This document shows, piece after piece, positions 18,876 to 28,293 of a DNA stretch of 64,000 nt. Each line of letters begins with the position of its first letter. Position 1 is the first letter of the stretch. Origin of the DNA: Sphingobacterium hotanense (lineage in GTDB: Bacteria > Bacteroidota > Bacteroidia > Sphingobacteriales > Sphingobacteriaceae); the NCBI RefSeq assembly GCF_008274825.1, contig NZ_CP030848.1:1-64000 (forward strand). Reading direction: 5' to 3'. The notes beneath the pieces are model-generated. The model had not been told where the DNA came from. It searched no databases and saw only the letters and a program-made list of their open reading frames with translations. The position numbers were made by a program, and so were the translations under genes.

Positions 18876-19334
18876 ATGATTAGAAAAGGATTTATTGTAG
18901 GTTGCTTCTTTTTAGTGTTGTGCCAATTTGCAAAAGCACAAGAAGGAAAGGTATTAGTTGTTAAAGATTCATTGATTGGGCTTTTACAGGAATATCGCGC
19001 ATACTATGCAATAAATCCTTCTACATCTACCAAGACTCCTATTACCTTGGAGGAGAAGAAAATCGATAAGCGTTATGCTAAGCGGGTAAAGGTTCGCGGT
19101 TTCCGCGTTCAGATCTATTCCGGCAGCAACAGAACCGAGGCTACCAATGTTCAGAATAGCTTCCTACGTCAAAACAGCGACATGGGGGCATATCTAGACT
19201 ATGTGGAGCCTAATTATCGTGTTAAAGTCGGTGATTTTACCAGCCGTTCAGCGGCAACCGAATATATGAGACGTCTTCGCGGGACATATAGAAATGTCTT
19301 TGTATTTGTCGAAGATGTTTGGGTATGGCAATAG
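18876..19334 (+). CDS. Secreted SPOR-domain protein
   Basis: A 152-residue exported protein with signal peptide cleaved after FAKAQ (about residue 22). The C-terminal SPOR domain (about 73-150) contains RGFRVQIYSGSNRTEA and YRVKVGDFTSRSAATEYM. SPOR domains bind denuded peptidoglycan at the division septum. It sits directly behind secA and before the M20 amidohydrolase gene. Confidence 0.85.
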   Translation: MIRKGFIVGCFFLVLCQFAKAQEGKVLVVKDSLIGLLQEYRAYYAINPSTSTKTPITLEEKKIDKRYAKRVKVRGFRVQIYSGSNRTEATNVQNSFLRQNSDMGAYLDYVEPNYRVKVGDFTSRSAATEYMRRLRGTYRNVFVFVEDVWVWQ

Positions 19335-19345
19335 CGGAAGAAAGC

Positions 19346-20536
19346 ATGTCTAATATCAAAGAAAAGATTCAAGACCTCGCTGAAGTATATTATCAAGATA
19401 CAATAACCAACAGAAGACATTTGCACCAACACCCGGAGCTGTCTTTTGAAGAATACAATACCTCAGCCTTCATTCAACAAATTTTAAGAGATTTAAATAT
19501 CCCCTTCAACATGATGGCCAATACGGGCATTGTTGCAGAGATCAAGGGCGATATCCCATCGGATAAGGTCTTGGCCTTGCGCGCCGATATGGATGCTTTA
19601 CCTATTACAGAGGTTGAAGGAAGGTCCTATGGTTCTCAGAACCCTGGCGTGATGCATGCCTGTGGGCATGATGTCCATACCTCCTCATTAATCGGGGTGG
19701 CAAAAATCTTAAATGATCTGAAGGGCGAATTAGCGGGTACTATCCGTCTGATTTTTCAACCTGGGGAAGAAAGACTTCCTGGCGGAGCTTCGCTGATGAT
19801 TAAGGAAGGTGCTTTGAAGAATCCGGAACCTATGGGGATTGTCGGACAACATGTGATGCCTTTCCTGGAAACTGGAACAGTCGGCTTTCGTTCGGGCAAG
19901 TACATGGCTTCCTGCGATGAATTGTTTATGACGATTCGTGGAAAGGGAGGACATGGCGCACATCCGCATCAGAATATTGATCCTATTGCTATTTCAGCGC
20001 AGATTATTACAGCATTGCAGCAGATTGTTAGCCGTAGTGCAGACCCACGGATACCAACGGTACTTTCCTGGGGAAAGATTATAGGCAACGGGGCAACGAA
20101 TATTATTCCTGAAGAGGTTTATATGGAAGGTACTTTCCGCACCTTCGACGAGGTTTGGCGTGCTGAAGCTCATGAGAAGATGGTGAAGCTTGCTGAAGGA
20201 ATTGCCGACAGCATGGGTGCCACCTGCGAATTTGAAGTTAGAAAGGGCTATCCATTCTTAATTAACGAGCCGGGAATTACCGAGGCGTCTAGAGCTTATG
20301 CAGAAGACTATCTAGGTAAGGATAAGGTCGTTGAATTGGATCTATGGCCGGCTGCGGAGGATTTCTCCTATTATTCTCAAGAGATTTCCGCTTGTTTCTA
20401 CCGTTTAGGGACAGGAAATAAGGCGAAGGGCATTCAATCTGCCGTTCATACACCGACATTCGATATTGACGAAGAGGCTTTGAAAATCAGTATCGGACTG
20501 ATGAGTTATATTGCGTTTCGTTATTTATCTGCCTAA
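19346..20536 (+). CDS. M20-family amidohydrolase (N-acyl amino acid/peptide type)
   Basis: Metal-dependent hydrolase of the M20D subfamily, about 396 residues. Metal ligands appear in MHACGHDVHTS, GQHVMP, PGEERLPGGA and AAEDFSYY; the dimerisation domain begins at GKGGHGAHPHQNIDP. The start is put at the ATG at 19346, which has a GGAAGA site before it. An ATG at 19325 or a TTG at 19319 would overlap the SPOR gene. Substrate is unknown; relatives cleave N-acetyl-amino acids or hippurate. Confidence 0.88.
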   Translation: MSNIKEKIQDLAEVYYQDTITNRRHLHQHPELSFEEYNTSAFIQQILRDLNIPFNMMANTGIVAEIKGDIPSDKVLALRADMDALPITEVEGRSYGSQNPGVMHACGHDVHTSSLIGVAKILNDLKGELAGTIRLIFQPGEERLPGGASLMIKEGALKNPEPMGIVGQHVMPFLETGTVGFRSGKYMASCDELFMTIRGKGGHGAHPHQNIDPIAISAQIITALQQIVSRSADPRIPTVLSWGKIIGNGATNIIPEEVYMEGTFRTFDEVWRAEAHEKMVKLAEGIADSMGATCEFEVRKGYPFLINEPGITEASRAYAEDYLGKDKVVELDLWPAAEDFSYYSQEISACFYRLGTGNKAKGIQSAVHTPTFDIDEEALKISIGLMSYIAFRYLSA

Positions 20537-20537
20537 T

Positions 20538-21107
20538 ATGTCATCCCATCACATTGTTCGTGAGAATCAAGAACCGGCTTTATTTGTTGTAGATCCGCAT
20601 AATATTGACGCTGAATATTTAGGGCAGCTGTTGGAGTGGAGCCCTACGATTATTACACTTGCTCAGCATTATGAAGTTTTAGCGTCTTGGGGCATCAAAG
20701 TCGATGTATTGCTGGTGGATGGACATGTTGCGACCGATATGGAAGAGCATTTGTTGGCCATCAGTTACTCGGAAGATTACTATTCAGCTTTATTTGCCTA
20801 TCTGGAGAGCAAAAAGAACTATACTCTGAATATCATCGTAGATCAGTTTGAAAAGGCTGATTTCTTAGCATACCTACCTACTTTTACCATTAATTTTATC
20901 TCTAACGGTTTCAAATACGTGTTGCTACAGCAGTATGAGAAATGGCTACCTGCGGGATTAATTTTGCATTTACCTGATGCATATCATTTGACGGACAAGT
21001 TTAGTAATGTAAATTTACTAGACGCGAATCAATTAGAAGTTCGCGAGGATGGTTTTGTGACCATGCAGAAGACAAATGATTACGTATTAATTGGTGAAGT
21101 CTTATGA
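20538..21107 (+). CDS. Uncharacterised protein with thiamine-pyrophosphokinase-like look
   Basis: 189 residues from the ATG that begins 1 bp after the previous stop; the upstream TTG at 20511 would overlap the M20 gene. Not firmly recognised. The text WGIKVDVLLVDGH at about 52-64 recalls the substrate-binding WGI.PD..xGD block of thiamine pyrophosphokinase, but the catalytic Asp pattern is incomplete. It overlaps the GNAT gene by ATGA, so the two are translationally coupled. Confidence 0.6.
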   Translation: MSSHHIVRENQEPALFVVDPHNIDAEYLGQLLEWSPTIITLAQHYEVLASWGIKVDVLLVDGHVATDMEEHLLAISYSEDYYSALFAYLESKKNYTLNIIVDQFEKADFLAYLPTFTINFISNGFKYVLLQQYEKWLPAGLILHLPDAYHLTDKFSNVNLLDANQLEVREDGFVTMQKTNDYVLIGEVL

Positions 21108-21592
21108 TCCATATTGAAAGAGCAACAGAAGCAGACGCGAGCGTTATTCGTGATTTAGCATTAGCAACCTGGTATCCTACTTATAGTCCCGTTTTAGAGA
21201 AAGCACAGATTGATTTTATGTTGGAACAGAGTTATTCTGTGGCGGCGCTGCAGGAAGGAATGCGCGAGAGTGCCGCTTTTTATCTCTTTTTGGAAGATGG
21301 TGTTGCGCAAGGCTTTATGAGTCTTTCTACCCATGCCGATAAAATCAGAATCGATAAGCTTTATTTGTTGCCTGCCACCCAGGGGCGCGGTTTTGGGAAA
21401 TTGATGATCGACTTTGCAGCAGAGGAAGCACAGAAACAGGGTTTGTCGACTTTAGAATTGAATGTAAACCGAAACAATAAGGCCTACCACTTCTACCTGA
21501 AACAAGGATTTGAGGTAGTAGAGACGGTGGATATTCCCTACTACCAATTTGTTCTGAATGACTATGTCATGCAGAAAAATCTAATCTCTTAG
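21104..21592 (+). CDS. GNAT-family N-acetyltransferase
   Basis: 162 residues. The acetyl-CoA pyrophosphate loop is LPATQGRGFGKLMIDFA at about 92-108, followed by LELNVNRNNKAYHFYLKQGFE, the conserved C-terminal half of the GNAT fold. Acceptor unknown. The 3' end overlaps the convergent M28 peptidase gene by 12 bp. Confidence 0.87.
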   Translation: MIHIERATEADASVIRDLALATWYPTYSPVLEKAQIDFMLEQSYSVAALQEGMRESAAFYLFLEDGVAQGFMSLSTHADKIRIDKLYLLPATQGRGFGKLMIDFAAEEAQKQGLSTLELNVNRNNKAYHFYLKQGFEVVETVDIPYYQFVLNDYVMQKNLIS

Positions 21593-22900
21593 TTTTTCTA
21601 CGCGGCTTGGTGTCTGTGTACCATTGATGATACCGATAGCGCCAGCAGCAATTGCTTCTATACTTGATTTTATATTATTGAGGTCTAAAGTGCTCACCTC
21701 GTCTTTCACGGTATGATAATAAGCATCTTTATCAATCTGTGAGGTGGAGAAGGTATGTGCCGGCACGCCTAAAGCGGCCAATACGGCATTGTCGCTGCGG
21801 TAGAATAAGTTTTGTGTTTTATAAGGGTCGGGATGAAAGGTAAAGGAAGAGCCTTTCAGATTTTCTTGCATCAATGCACCTAAATTGGATGCGTCAAATC
21901 CGGTTACATATAAGCTGTTCGGGCCGAATCTCGAGTCTTTTCCGATCATCTCGATATTGATCATCGCAGTTACTTTCTCCGGATCGATATTGTTCGAGAA
22001 GTATTTCGAGCCAAACATACCAATCTCTTCTGCGGTAAAAGATACGAAGATCAAGGTGCGTTCGTTGTTGTTCAATTTCTTGTAATAACGGGCAAGTTCA
22101 ATTAAAGCAGTAGTACCTGAGGCATCATCATCAGCACCATTGGCGATAGAATCCTGCCCCTCCGGCTTGATAATTCCGATATGGTCATAATGCGATGAAA
22201 AGATAACAAATTCATCAGCCTTCGATTTGCCTGGGATAATGCCTGCTACATTAAACATAGGAAGCTCTTCTTCTTGGCGCTGTTGAGAGATTTGGTATTT
22301 GCCGGCCAGTTGGTCTGCAATTACAAAAACTTTGCTTACAGCGCTTGTACTGGCTTGATCTTTCGTTGTGATGTTTTCACGCCCTGAATAAATCTTTTTG
22401 AAGCGAGCAAGGAAGGTATCGTGCTTCTGGTCTACCAATACGATTGCATTATCTGCATCTTTCTGTACATATTCACGGAACTTTAGCGAGAAGTCATCCT
22501 CTGCAGTAATATGCAAGGTTTTTAAGCCGGATCCTTCGTTGAAATTTTCCGCTACTCCCCCACCAACGATCAGGAACTTATCCTCGTTGAGCTTCTTGCC
22601 ATCCCAAAGAACGCTTTGACTGGCTACTTTAGATTTATTGACTAAAAAAGATTGTCTGTAGTTCTCTTCGGCATAAGGCACTAATCCGATATTCTTAAAC
22701 TCGGAAGCGATGAAATCTGCTGCTCTAGAGATGTCGGGAATCGATAAGGAGGACCTTCCGCGCATTTCGTCGGAAGCTAGCGTATTAAGTATTCTACTGA
22801 TATTTTCTGTTGAAGTGATCGGTAGTTCTTTTTGTTTTTGTGCAAAACCGAACTGTAAGGTTAGCCCCAATAACAAGGAAAGTGCTAAGGATTTTTTCAT
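21581..22900 (-). CDS. Secreted M28-family zinc peptidase
   Basis: A 439-residue exported aminopeptidase-type protein. The signal peptide ends at QFGFAQ (about 20). A PA-like insert lies at about 90-200. The M28 zinc ligands are in SSHYDHIG, NGADDDASGT, FTAEEIGMFGS and the later MIGKDSR and AHTFSTSQ segments. It runs opposite to the GNAT gene and is monocistronic. Confidence 0.9.
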   Translation of the reverse strand: MKKSLALSLLLGLTLQFGFAQKQKELPITSTENISRILNTLASDEMRGRSSLSIPDISRAADFIASEFKNIGLVPYAEENYRQSFLVNKSKVASQSVLWDGKKLNEDKFLIVGGGVAENFNEGSGLKTLHITAEDDFSLKFREYVQKDADNAIVLVDQKHDTFLARFKKIYSGRENITTKDQASTSAVSKVFVIADQLAGKYQISQQRQEEELPMFNVAGIIPGKSKADEFVIFSSHYDHIGIIKPEGQDSIANGADDDASGTTALIELARYYKKLNNNERTLIFVSFTAEEIGMFGSKYFSNNIDPEKVTAMINIEMIGKDSRFGPNSLYVTGFDASNLGALMQENLKGSSFTFHPDPYKTQNLFYRSDNAVLAALGVPAHTFSTSQIDKDAYYHTVKDEVSTLDLNNIKSSIEAIAAGAIGIINGTQTPSRVEKLRD

Positions 22901-22966
22901 GTTTCAAAATTTTTTTGAATTTAATAAATTTAATAAACTAATGACGGAGTGATTGGTTTAATTAAT

Positions 22967-22974
22967 TATCTTTG
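22967..22974 (+). promoter_or_regulatory. TAnnTTTG -7 element of the rhodanese gene
   Basis: TATCTTTG, 19 bp before the ATG at 22994, predicting a leader of roughly a dozen bases. Confidence 0.55.
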
Positions 22975-22993
22975 GTAAAAGCGTATAAATACT

Positions 22994-23308
22994 ATGAAAG
23001 AAATTAGCGTTCAGGAATTAAAGGATATGATGGATCATAATGTTGAATTTCAACTAATTGACGTTCGTGAGCCTTTTGAATATGAAGTATCCAATTTAAA
23101 TGGGGTAAATATTCCATTATCAGGTGTGGTGATTGAATCGGAAAAGATTTCTAAAGACATTCCGGTAATTCTGCAATGCCGTTCGGGAAAGCGTAGTGCT
23201 CAAGCGGTTATGCTATTAGAGCAAGAGGGATTTACGAATCTTTCGAACTTGCAAGGTGGTATTTTAGCATGGAAAGATGCTTTCGACCCAGAAATGGAAG
23301 TATATTAG
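22994..23308 (+). CDS. Single-domain rhodanese-like protein
   Basis: 104 residues, one rhodanese domain. LIDVREPFEYEVSNLNG is at about 21-37. The active-site loop is CRSGKRSAQA with the catalytic Cys near residue 60. Such proteins transfer sulfane sulfur; the acceptor is unknown. It is monocistronic with its own terminator. Confidence 0.88.
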   Translation: MKEISVQELKDMMDHNVEFQLIDVREPFEYEVSNLNGVNIPLSGVVIESEKISKDIPVILQCRSGKRSAQAVMLLEQEGFTNLSNLQGGILAWKDAFDPEMEVY

Positions 23309-23335
23309 AAATTAATAGATAATAACATTATCAAT

Positions 23336-23365
23336 AAAAAGTCCGAGCATAGCTTGGACTTTTTG
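23336..23365 (+). terminator. Intrinsic terminator after the rhodanese gene
   Basis: AAAAAGTCC pairs with GGACTTTTT around an 11-nt loop, followed by more T residues; 28 bp after the stop. Confidence 0.8.
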
Positions 23366-23521
23366 TTTTTGTGCTTGTTTTTTGATTTTCTGATAAAAAA
23401 GAAAATCTTTTGTTATCAATTGATTAAAAACATTGTTTTTCAGGGTAACCTTATTGGAAATATCATAAAACAATTACCTTTATACTAATTTATACCAAGT
23501 GTAAACAAATACAATAAATCT

Positions 23522-24946
23522 ATGTCCAGTCAAGACAACACAACGTACAGTTTTTTCCAAGGGGTTGCTCGCAACTTCGACAAAGCGGCCAAATTCACTC
23601 GTTTTTCCCCAGGAATTCTCGATCAAATCAAAGCTTGTAACTCTATTCTTCGTGTGAAGTTCCCCGTGAAAATCGGAGAAGAGATCGAAGTAATCGAAGC
23701 TTACCGCGTTCAGCACTCACATCATAAGTTGCCATGTAAAGGTGGTATTCGCTTCAGTATGGAAGTAGATCAGGATGAGGTAATGGCGCTTGCGTCATTG
23801 ATGACTTACAAATGTGCCATCGTAAATGTCCCTTTCGGCGGTGCTAAGGGCGGTATTAAAATCGATGCTAAGAAGTATTCGGAGTATGAGTTAGAGAAGA
23901 TCACCAGACGTTATACGACGGAATTAGTGAAGAAGAATTTTATCGGTCCAGGAACCGATGTGCCGGCTCCGGATTATGGAACGGGTGCTCGCGAGATGAG
24001 CTGGATCGTTGATACATATACCACGTTGAATCCTAATGAGATCAATGCACAGGCTTGTGTTACGGGTAAGCCAATTTCTCAGGGTGGTGTTCGCGGACGT
24101 GCCGAAGCAACCGGTTTAGGGGTTTTCTTTGGGGTTCGTGAAGCCGTTAAGAATGAGGAAGACATGGCTGCGCTAGGGCTTTCAGTAGGTATCGCAGGCA
24201 AGCGCGTGATTGTTCAGGGTTTAGGAAACGTGGGCTACCATGCAGCAAATTACTTCCAAGACGAAGGTGCTATTTTGGTAGGTTTGATTGAATATGAAGG
24301 AGCAATTTACAATGCAGACGGATTAGATTTGAATGCTGTTGTTGCGCACAGAAAAGCTACAGGATCTATTTTGAACTTCCCTGGCGCTGAGAATATCTTG
24401 GAATCTGCCAAAGGTCTAGAATATCCATGTGATATCTTAATTCCAGCAGCTTTAGAGTCTGTAATTAATGGCGATAATGCGGATAGAATCCAAGCGCAGA
24501 TTATTGGTGAGGCAGCGAATGGACCGTTGACTCCGGAAGCGGATGAAATATTGAACGGCAAGGGTAAGTTGGTTATTCCGGACATCTATCTGAATGCCGG
24601 TGGTGTGACGGTTTCTTACTTCGAATGGTTGAAGAACTTAAGCCACGTTCGTTATGGACGCTTAGAGAAGCGCTTTAGCGAAAACATGTATGCAGAGATC
24701 TTGAATATCATCGAGTCGATGACGAACCAAAAGGTTTCTAAATTAGAACGTAAGATTATTTTACGTGGACCGGATGAGGTGGATTTAGTATATTCTGGAT
24801 TAGAAGATACTATGATCGGTTCTTATCAAGAAATCCACGATATCTGGAAGAATACCGAGGGTGTTGAGGATTTGAGAACTGCAGCCTTTATCTGTGCCAT
24901 CAATAAAGTTGGTGAGTCTTATAAAGAATTAGGAATCTTCCCATAA
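23522..24946 (+). CDS. gdhA: Glutamate dehydrogenase
   Basis: Interconverts glutamate and 2-oxoglutarate plus ammonium. The 474-residue protein has HKLPCKGGIRFS and the catalytic-lysine block PFGGAKGGI. GPGTDVPAPDYGTG follows, and the NAD(P)-binding block is VIVQGLGNVGYHAA. Coenzyme preference cannot be read reliably. The 210-bp upstream gap is AT-rich. The next gene starts 36 bp after the stop. Confidence 0.94.
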   Translation: MSSQDNTTYSFFQGVARNFDKAAKFTRFSPGILDQIKACNSILRVKFPVKIGEEIEVIEAYRVQHSHHKLPCKGGIRFSMEVDQDEVMALASLMTYKCAIVNVPFGGAKGGIKIDAKKYSEYELEKITRRYTTELVKKNFIGPGTDVPAPDYGTGAREMSWIVDTYTTLNPNEINAQACVTGKPISQGGVRGRAEATGLGVFFGVREAVKNEEDMAALGLSVGIAGKRVIVQGLGNVGYHAANYFQDEGAILVGLIEYEGAIYNADGLDLNAVVAHRKATGSILNFPGAENILESAKGLEYPCDILIPAALESVINGDNADRIQAQIIGEAANGPLTPEADEILNGKGKLVIPDIYLNAGGVTVSYFEWLKNLSHVRYGRLEKRFSENMYAEILNIIESMTNQKVSKLERKIILRGPDEVDLVYSGLEDTMIGSYQEIHDIWKNTEGVEDLRTAAFICAINKVGESYKELGIFP

Positions 24947-24970
24947 GGATAAAAAGATTTAGATATTCAC

Positions 24971-24978
24971 TACCTTTG
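24971..24978 (+). promoter_or_regulatory. TAnnTTTG -7 element touching the next start codon
   Basis: TACCTTTG ends 4 nt before the ATG at 24983, again predicting a leaderless or near-leaderless transcript. Confidence 0.55.
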
Positions 24979-24982
24979 TTCC

Positions 24983-25288
24983 ATGAACAAGGTAATTCAA
25001 CAGACTAAACAGGCCTTTCTGTTTAGTCTGGCTTTTTATATCCTAGCTATACTTTTGCTTCTCTTTAAAGTTGGCTTTGCCCCTATCCTTTTGAGCATTG
25101 CGATGCTCGTTTCGTTGATATGGGTGGTACTTGTTCTCCGAGAAATTATGCTTTCCACTTCCATTAGCAATACAGAAAGAATGATAATGGCTTTATTCGT
25201 TATCCTGTTGAATATTGTGGGAGGAATTGTTTATTTCTCTTTTCTCAGAAAAAGTGTAATTGGAAGCCCAGTAATAAAAAAGAAATGA
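24983..25288 (+). CDS. Small membrane protein with early intragenic hairpin
   Basis: 101 residues, not recognised. Three hydrophobic segments lie at about 13-29, 31-50 and 68-86, and the tail is basic (VIKKK). It overlaps the next small membrane gene by ATGA. A terminator-shaped hairpin covers codons 7-16. The next in-frame Met is near residue 41, inside the hydrophobic core, so the annotated start is the best choice. Confidence 0.65.
   Translation: MNKVIQQTKQAFLFSLAFYILAILLLLFKVGFAPILLSIAMLVSLIWVVLVLREIMLSTSISNTERMIMALFVILLNIVGGIVYFSFLRKSVIGSPVIKKK
25001..25036 (+). terminator. Terminator-like hairpin inside the 5' coding region
   Basis: A 12-bp perfect stem (25001-25012 with 25019-25030) with a 6-nt loop, followed by GGCTTTTTA. 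It has the form of an intrinsic terminator but lies 18 nt inside the gene starting at 24983. It may stop gdhA readthrough, or attenuate the small gene when translation is slow. Confidence 0.5.
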
Positions 25289-25524
25289 CGAAGAAGTTTA
25301 TATTGAACGTAGTATTGAACCTAGGTATTGTATTTCTGATACTTAGTAGTGTGGCCGGTTATAACAGCGGGAATATGTTGTATCTGGGTCTGTCGATTGC
25401 CCTATTGGTTGTTTTGGTCTATCTTAAGATTGTTTTATTGAAACAGGTTAGCCGCGACGTTCAGGCAAAGAAAGCTGCGGCAGCACAGGAACTGGCAAGA
25501 CAAAAAAAGAGGGCTAAAAAATAG
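25285..25524 (+). CDS. Small membrane protein
   Basis: 79 residues, not recognised. Two hydrophobic segments (about 7-22 and 29-50) precede a highly basic tail of K, A, R and Q. ATGA overlap with the preceding membrane gene suggests they act together. The stop lies within the terminator hairpin of the convergent gcvT. Confidence 0.6.
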   Translation: MTKKFILNVVLNLGIVFLILSSVAGYNSGNMLYLGLSIALLVVLVYLKIVLLKQVSRDVQAKKAAAAQELARQKKRAKK

Positions 25525-25530
25525 CCCTCT
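25502..25530 (-). terminator. Intrinsic terminator of gcvT (minus strand)
   Basis: A 9-bp stem (25508-25516 with 25522-25530). On the minus strand it is followed by a run of T (plus-strand A-run 25502-25508). It overlaps the end of the convergent small membrane gene. Confidence 0.8.
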
Positions 25531-25549
25531 GCTTATAAATTTTGTAGCC

Positions 25550-26629
25550 TTATTTTACGAAAGGCGGCTTTTTAACGATTGCTTTAATCGGCTGATTACG
25601 GATAGAAATGAAGATTTCTGTACCGTCTTTTGCGAAAGCAGTATCCACATAGCCTAAACCAACGGATTTCTTCAAGGTTGGTGATTGCGTTCCTGAAGTA
25701 ACACGACCAATCTTATTTCCTTCAGCATCTACGATTTCGTAATCATGACGAGGAATACCTCTGTCGATCATTTCGAAGCCTACTAACTTTTGTGTCAATC
25801 CTCTTTCTTTTTCAGCTTTTAGGTTTTCAGAGTTCACGAAGTCTTTCGTGAATTTAGTAACCCATCCTAGACCCGCTGCTAATGGAGAAGTTGTATCATC
25901 GATATCATTTCCATATAAACAGAAGCCCATTTCCAAACGTAAGGTATCACGAGCGCCTAAACCGATTGGTTTGATGCCATATTGTTTACCTGCTTCCATG
26001 ATCGCATTCCATACTTGCTCCGCATGCTCATTGTCTACATAGATCTCGAAGCCACCAGCGCCTGTATATCCTGTTGCTGACACCAATACATTCTCAACAC
26101 CGGCAAATACACCTTTTTGGAAAGAATAGTACTCCATAGGCGCTAATTCGATGTCTGTTAAGCCTTGTAATGCATCGGCAGCTTTCGGACCTTGTACAGC
26201 GAATAAAGAAGTCTTATCAGAGATATCTTTCATCTCTACACCGAACGTGTTGTATTTGCTGATCCAGTTCCAGTCTTTTTCAATATTGGAAGCATTGACA
26301 ACGAGAAGGTAAGTGATGTCGTCAATTTTATAAGTCAAGAAATCGTCTACAATTCCACCTTCTTCATTAGGGATATAAGCATATTGTACTTTACCGTCAT
26401 AAAGCTTAGAAGCATCATTAGAAGAGATTTTTTGAATAAGGTCAAGTGCTTTTTCACCTTTTAAGATGAACTCACCCATATGGCTAACGTCGAACATACC
26501 TACTCCGGTACGTACTGTCTCGTGCTCATCATTAATGCCGCTGTATTGAACAGGCATGTTAAAACCAGCGAAAGGAACCATCTTCGCGCCTAAAGCAATA
26601 TGCAGGTTAGATAACGCAGTATTTTTCAT
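25550..26629 (-). CDS. gcvT: Aminomethyltransferase (glycine cleavage T protein)
   Basis: Transfers the methylene unit of glycine to tetrahydrofolate. The 359-residue protein has [13 protein letters not shown] near 42, [12 protein letters not shown] near 190, [18 protein letters not shown] near 225 and a C-terminal [18 protein letters not shown]. Its partner gcvP is 12 kb away at 38071; gcvH is not in the window. Confidence 0.95.
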   Translation of the reverse strand: MKNTALSNLHIALGAKMVPFAGFNMPVQYSGINDEHETVRTGVGMFDVSHMGEFILKGEKALDLIQKISSNDASKLYDGKVQYAYIPNEEGGIVDDFLTYKIDDITYLLVVNASNIEKDWNWISKYNTFGVEMKDISDKTSLFAVQGPKAADALQGLTDIELAPMEYYSFQKGVFAGVENVLVSATGYTGAGGFEIYVDNEHAEQVWNAIMEAGKQYGIKPIGLGARDTLRLEMGFCLYGNDIDDTTSPLAAGLGWVTKFTKDFVNSENLKAEKERGLTQKLVGFEMIDRGIPRHDYEIVDAEGNKIGRVTSGTQSPTLKKSVGLGYVDTAFAKDGTEIFISIRNQPIKAIVKKPPFVK

Positions 26630-26722
26630 GTTAAAATTAAATGTGTTTTAGTACTACAAAAATAGGTAATTAAACGACAAAAGAGACCTGATTTCCTAAA
26701 TGTTAAGAAAATGGACAATCGA

Positions 26723-27421
26723 TTACGTAAATCTGACTTGGTCCGAAATATTCAAAATGGTCAATGCTCTTTCGAATTCGGGTTGGAGTTTTGCATATAT
26801 TTCAACTTGTTCGCCGGATCTAGGCTGTTTGAAGGATAAATGCGATGCATGCAGCAACATGCTGTCATGTGCAAAGGTCTCTTTCCAAAGTTTATTCTGC
26901 TTATTGCAGCCATGTGGCCGATCGCCTATGATGGGGTGCAATATGTGTGCAAAATGACGGCGGAGCTGGTGCATTCTTCCTGTCTGTGGCATCGCCTTCA
27001 CAAGTGAATAGCGTGAGGTCGGGTGCTTCCCGAAAGGAAGATCTATTTCCGTATGCTGAAGGGTTTCAAAATGCGTAATGGCATCCTGCAAGGTTCCGTT
27101 GTCCTTCTTCAGAGGGTAATCGATGCTGTCTTTGAGTGGAGAAAATCCGCGAAGAACAGCCAAGTATTCTTTTTTAATCTGGTTGTTGGCAAAGGCCTGC
27201 TGAATCAGAGAGTCGGTTTCCTTGTTCATGGAGAACAGTAGTATTCCACCAGTTTTGCGATCCAGACGATGAGCGGGATAGACGGTCTTGCCAATTTGAT
27301 CTCTCAACAATTGCAAAGCAAATTCAGAAGTATCTGCAGCGATGGATGAGCGGTGTACTAATAGGCCGTGCGGTTTATTGATAGCAATGAGGTCCTGATC
27401 TTCGTAGAGTATCTCCAGCAT
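26723..27421 (-). CDS. truC: RluA-family pseudouridine synthase (TruC-like)
   Basis: Isomerises uridine in RNA. 232 residues. The catalytic aspartate lies in HRLDRKTGGILLFS near residue 52. ILYEDQDLIAINKPHGLLVH is the family N-terminus and KAMPQTGRMHQLRRHFAH the later motif. No S4 domain is present, which fits TruC (tRNA U65) better than RluA or RluC. Its ATG overlaps the preceding stop by 1 bp (TAATG). Confidence 0.85.
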   Translation of the reverse strand: MLEILYEDQDLIAINKPHGLLVHRSSIAADTSEFALQLLRDQIGKTVYPAHRLDRKTGGILLFSMNKETDSLIQQAFANNQIKKEYLAVLRGFSPLKDSIDYPLKKDNGTLQDAITHFETLQHTEIDLPFGKHPTSRYSLVKAMPQTGRMHQLRRHFAHILHPIIGDRPHGCNKQNKLWKETFAHDSMLLHASHLSFKQPRSGEQVEIYAKLQPEFERALTILNISDQVRFT

Positions 27422-27789
27422 TATTGTTTCTTTAGTACGTCAATAAGCTCGTTCGCTTTCTCGTCAAGCTTTGGACTGATCCAGACCTTCCCGAAAGCCC
27501 CTCCTCCTACTGTAACCTTTTCTCCGTTCCAGTTTACTTCACATAGCGAAAAGAGATAATAGTTTTTGGTTTGCACATAGGTGTTGACAAACTCCTCTAC
27601 AACGCGATCTCCAAAAAGCATCATTCCGAACTCTACAGCATCCTGATGTTCATATTGTAATTGTTTTTTTAAGATTTCCTTCGCCCGATCTCGCAGTTCG
27701 TCGTTTATTTCGTCTTTAGAAGGATTTGTCAATATAGCAATAAGCATAATTGCCACGCCCAACAAAGCGAAAAGTCTTGTTTTGCTCAT
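27421..27789 (-). CDS. DUF4359-like small exported/anchored protein
   Basis: 122 residues with an N-terminal hydrophobic segment (about 5-20) then NPSKDEINDELRDRAKE. NYYLFSLCEVNWNGEKVTVGGGAFGKVW resembles the DUF4359 family, whose members carry a YLLFSI-like strand. Function unknown. It is coupled by TAATG to the pseudouridine synthase downstream. Confidence 0.65.
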   Translation of the reverse strand: MSKTRLFALLGVAIMLIAILTNPSKDEINDELRDRAKEILKKQLQYEHQDAVEFGMMLFGDRVVEEFVNTYVQTKNYYLFSLCEVNWNGEKVTVGGGAFGKVWISPKLDEKANELIDVLKKQ

Positions 27790-27811
27790 AGCTACAAAAG
27801 TAAAGAAAAGT

Positions 27812-28291
27812 TTAGAAGATGAGATTAAACAACCAAACGCTTAAAGCGTACATCGCATAGATTAAAAGTGTGATGACGATAGCGAGAATAGAAACAATCA
27901 AAAAAATGATGTTCTTACCGCTTCCTTGATGTTTATTCTCATAGTAGTGCTCACGCAACAGTTTAATATTCTTATCGTTGGCTTTGTTAAAGAAGTCGAA
28001 GATATTCCCTAAGAGAGGTATTGAACCTAGAAGGGCATCCCAAGTGACGTTGAGCAGCATTTTGATGGCAATCTTACCACTTGCCCCATTTCGGTACATC
28101 ACTGTAACCAATACCAAGGATATGATAAAAGTTGCGATTTGTCCGGCAAAGGGAATAAAGTTGAGGATTGGGTCCAATCCGAAGCGAAAGTTCCCAATAC
28201 GGAAGCGACTATCCATTAATACAGATAGTCGCTCCACCCAAAGAAAATCTTTATTTATGCGCTCTATTTTAGAGCTATATTGGTTTTCCAT
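27812..28291 (-). CDS. DUF4112 membrane protein
   Basis: 159 residues. LSVLMDSRFRIGNFRFGLDPILNFIPFAG (described: residues 20-48) and DALLGSIPLLGNIFDFFNKAN are typical of DUF4112. Two or three membrane segments lie at about 50-66, 85-105 and a C-terminal one at 130-155. Function unknown. It starts 2 bp after the SIMPL gene. Confidence 0.8.
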   Translation of the reverse strand: MENQYSSKIERINKDFLWVERLSVLMDSRFRIGNFRFGLDPILNFIPFAGQIATFIISLVLVTVMYRNGASGKIAIKMLLNVTWDALLGSIPLLGNIFDFFNKANDKNIKLLREHYYENKHQGSGKNIIFLIVSILAIVITLLIYAMYALSVWLFNLIF

Positions 28292-28293
28292 TG

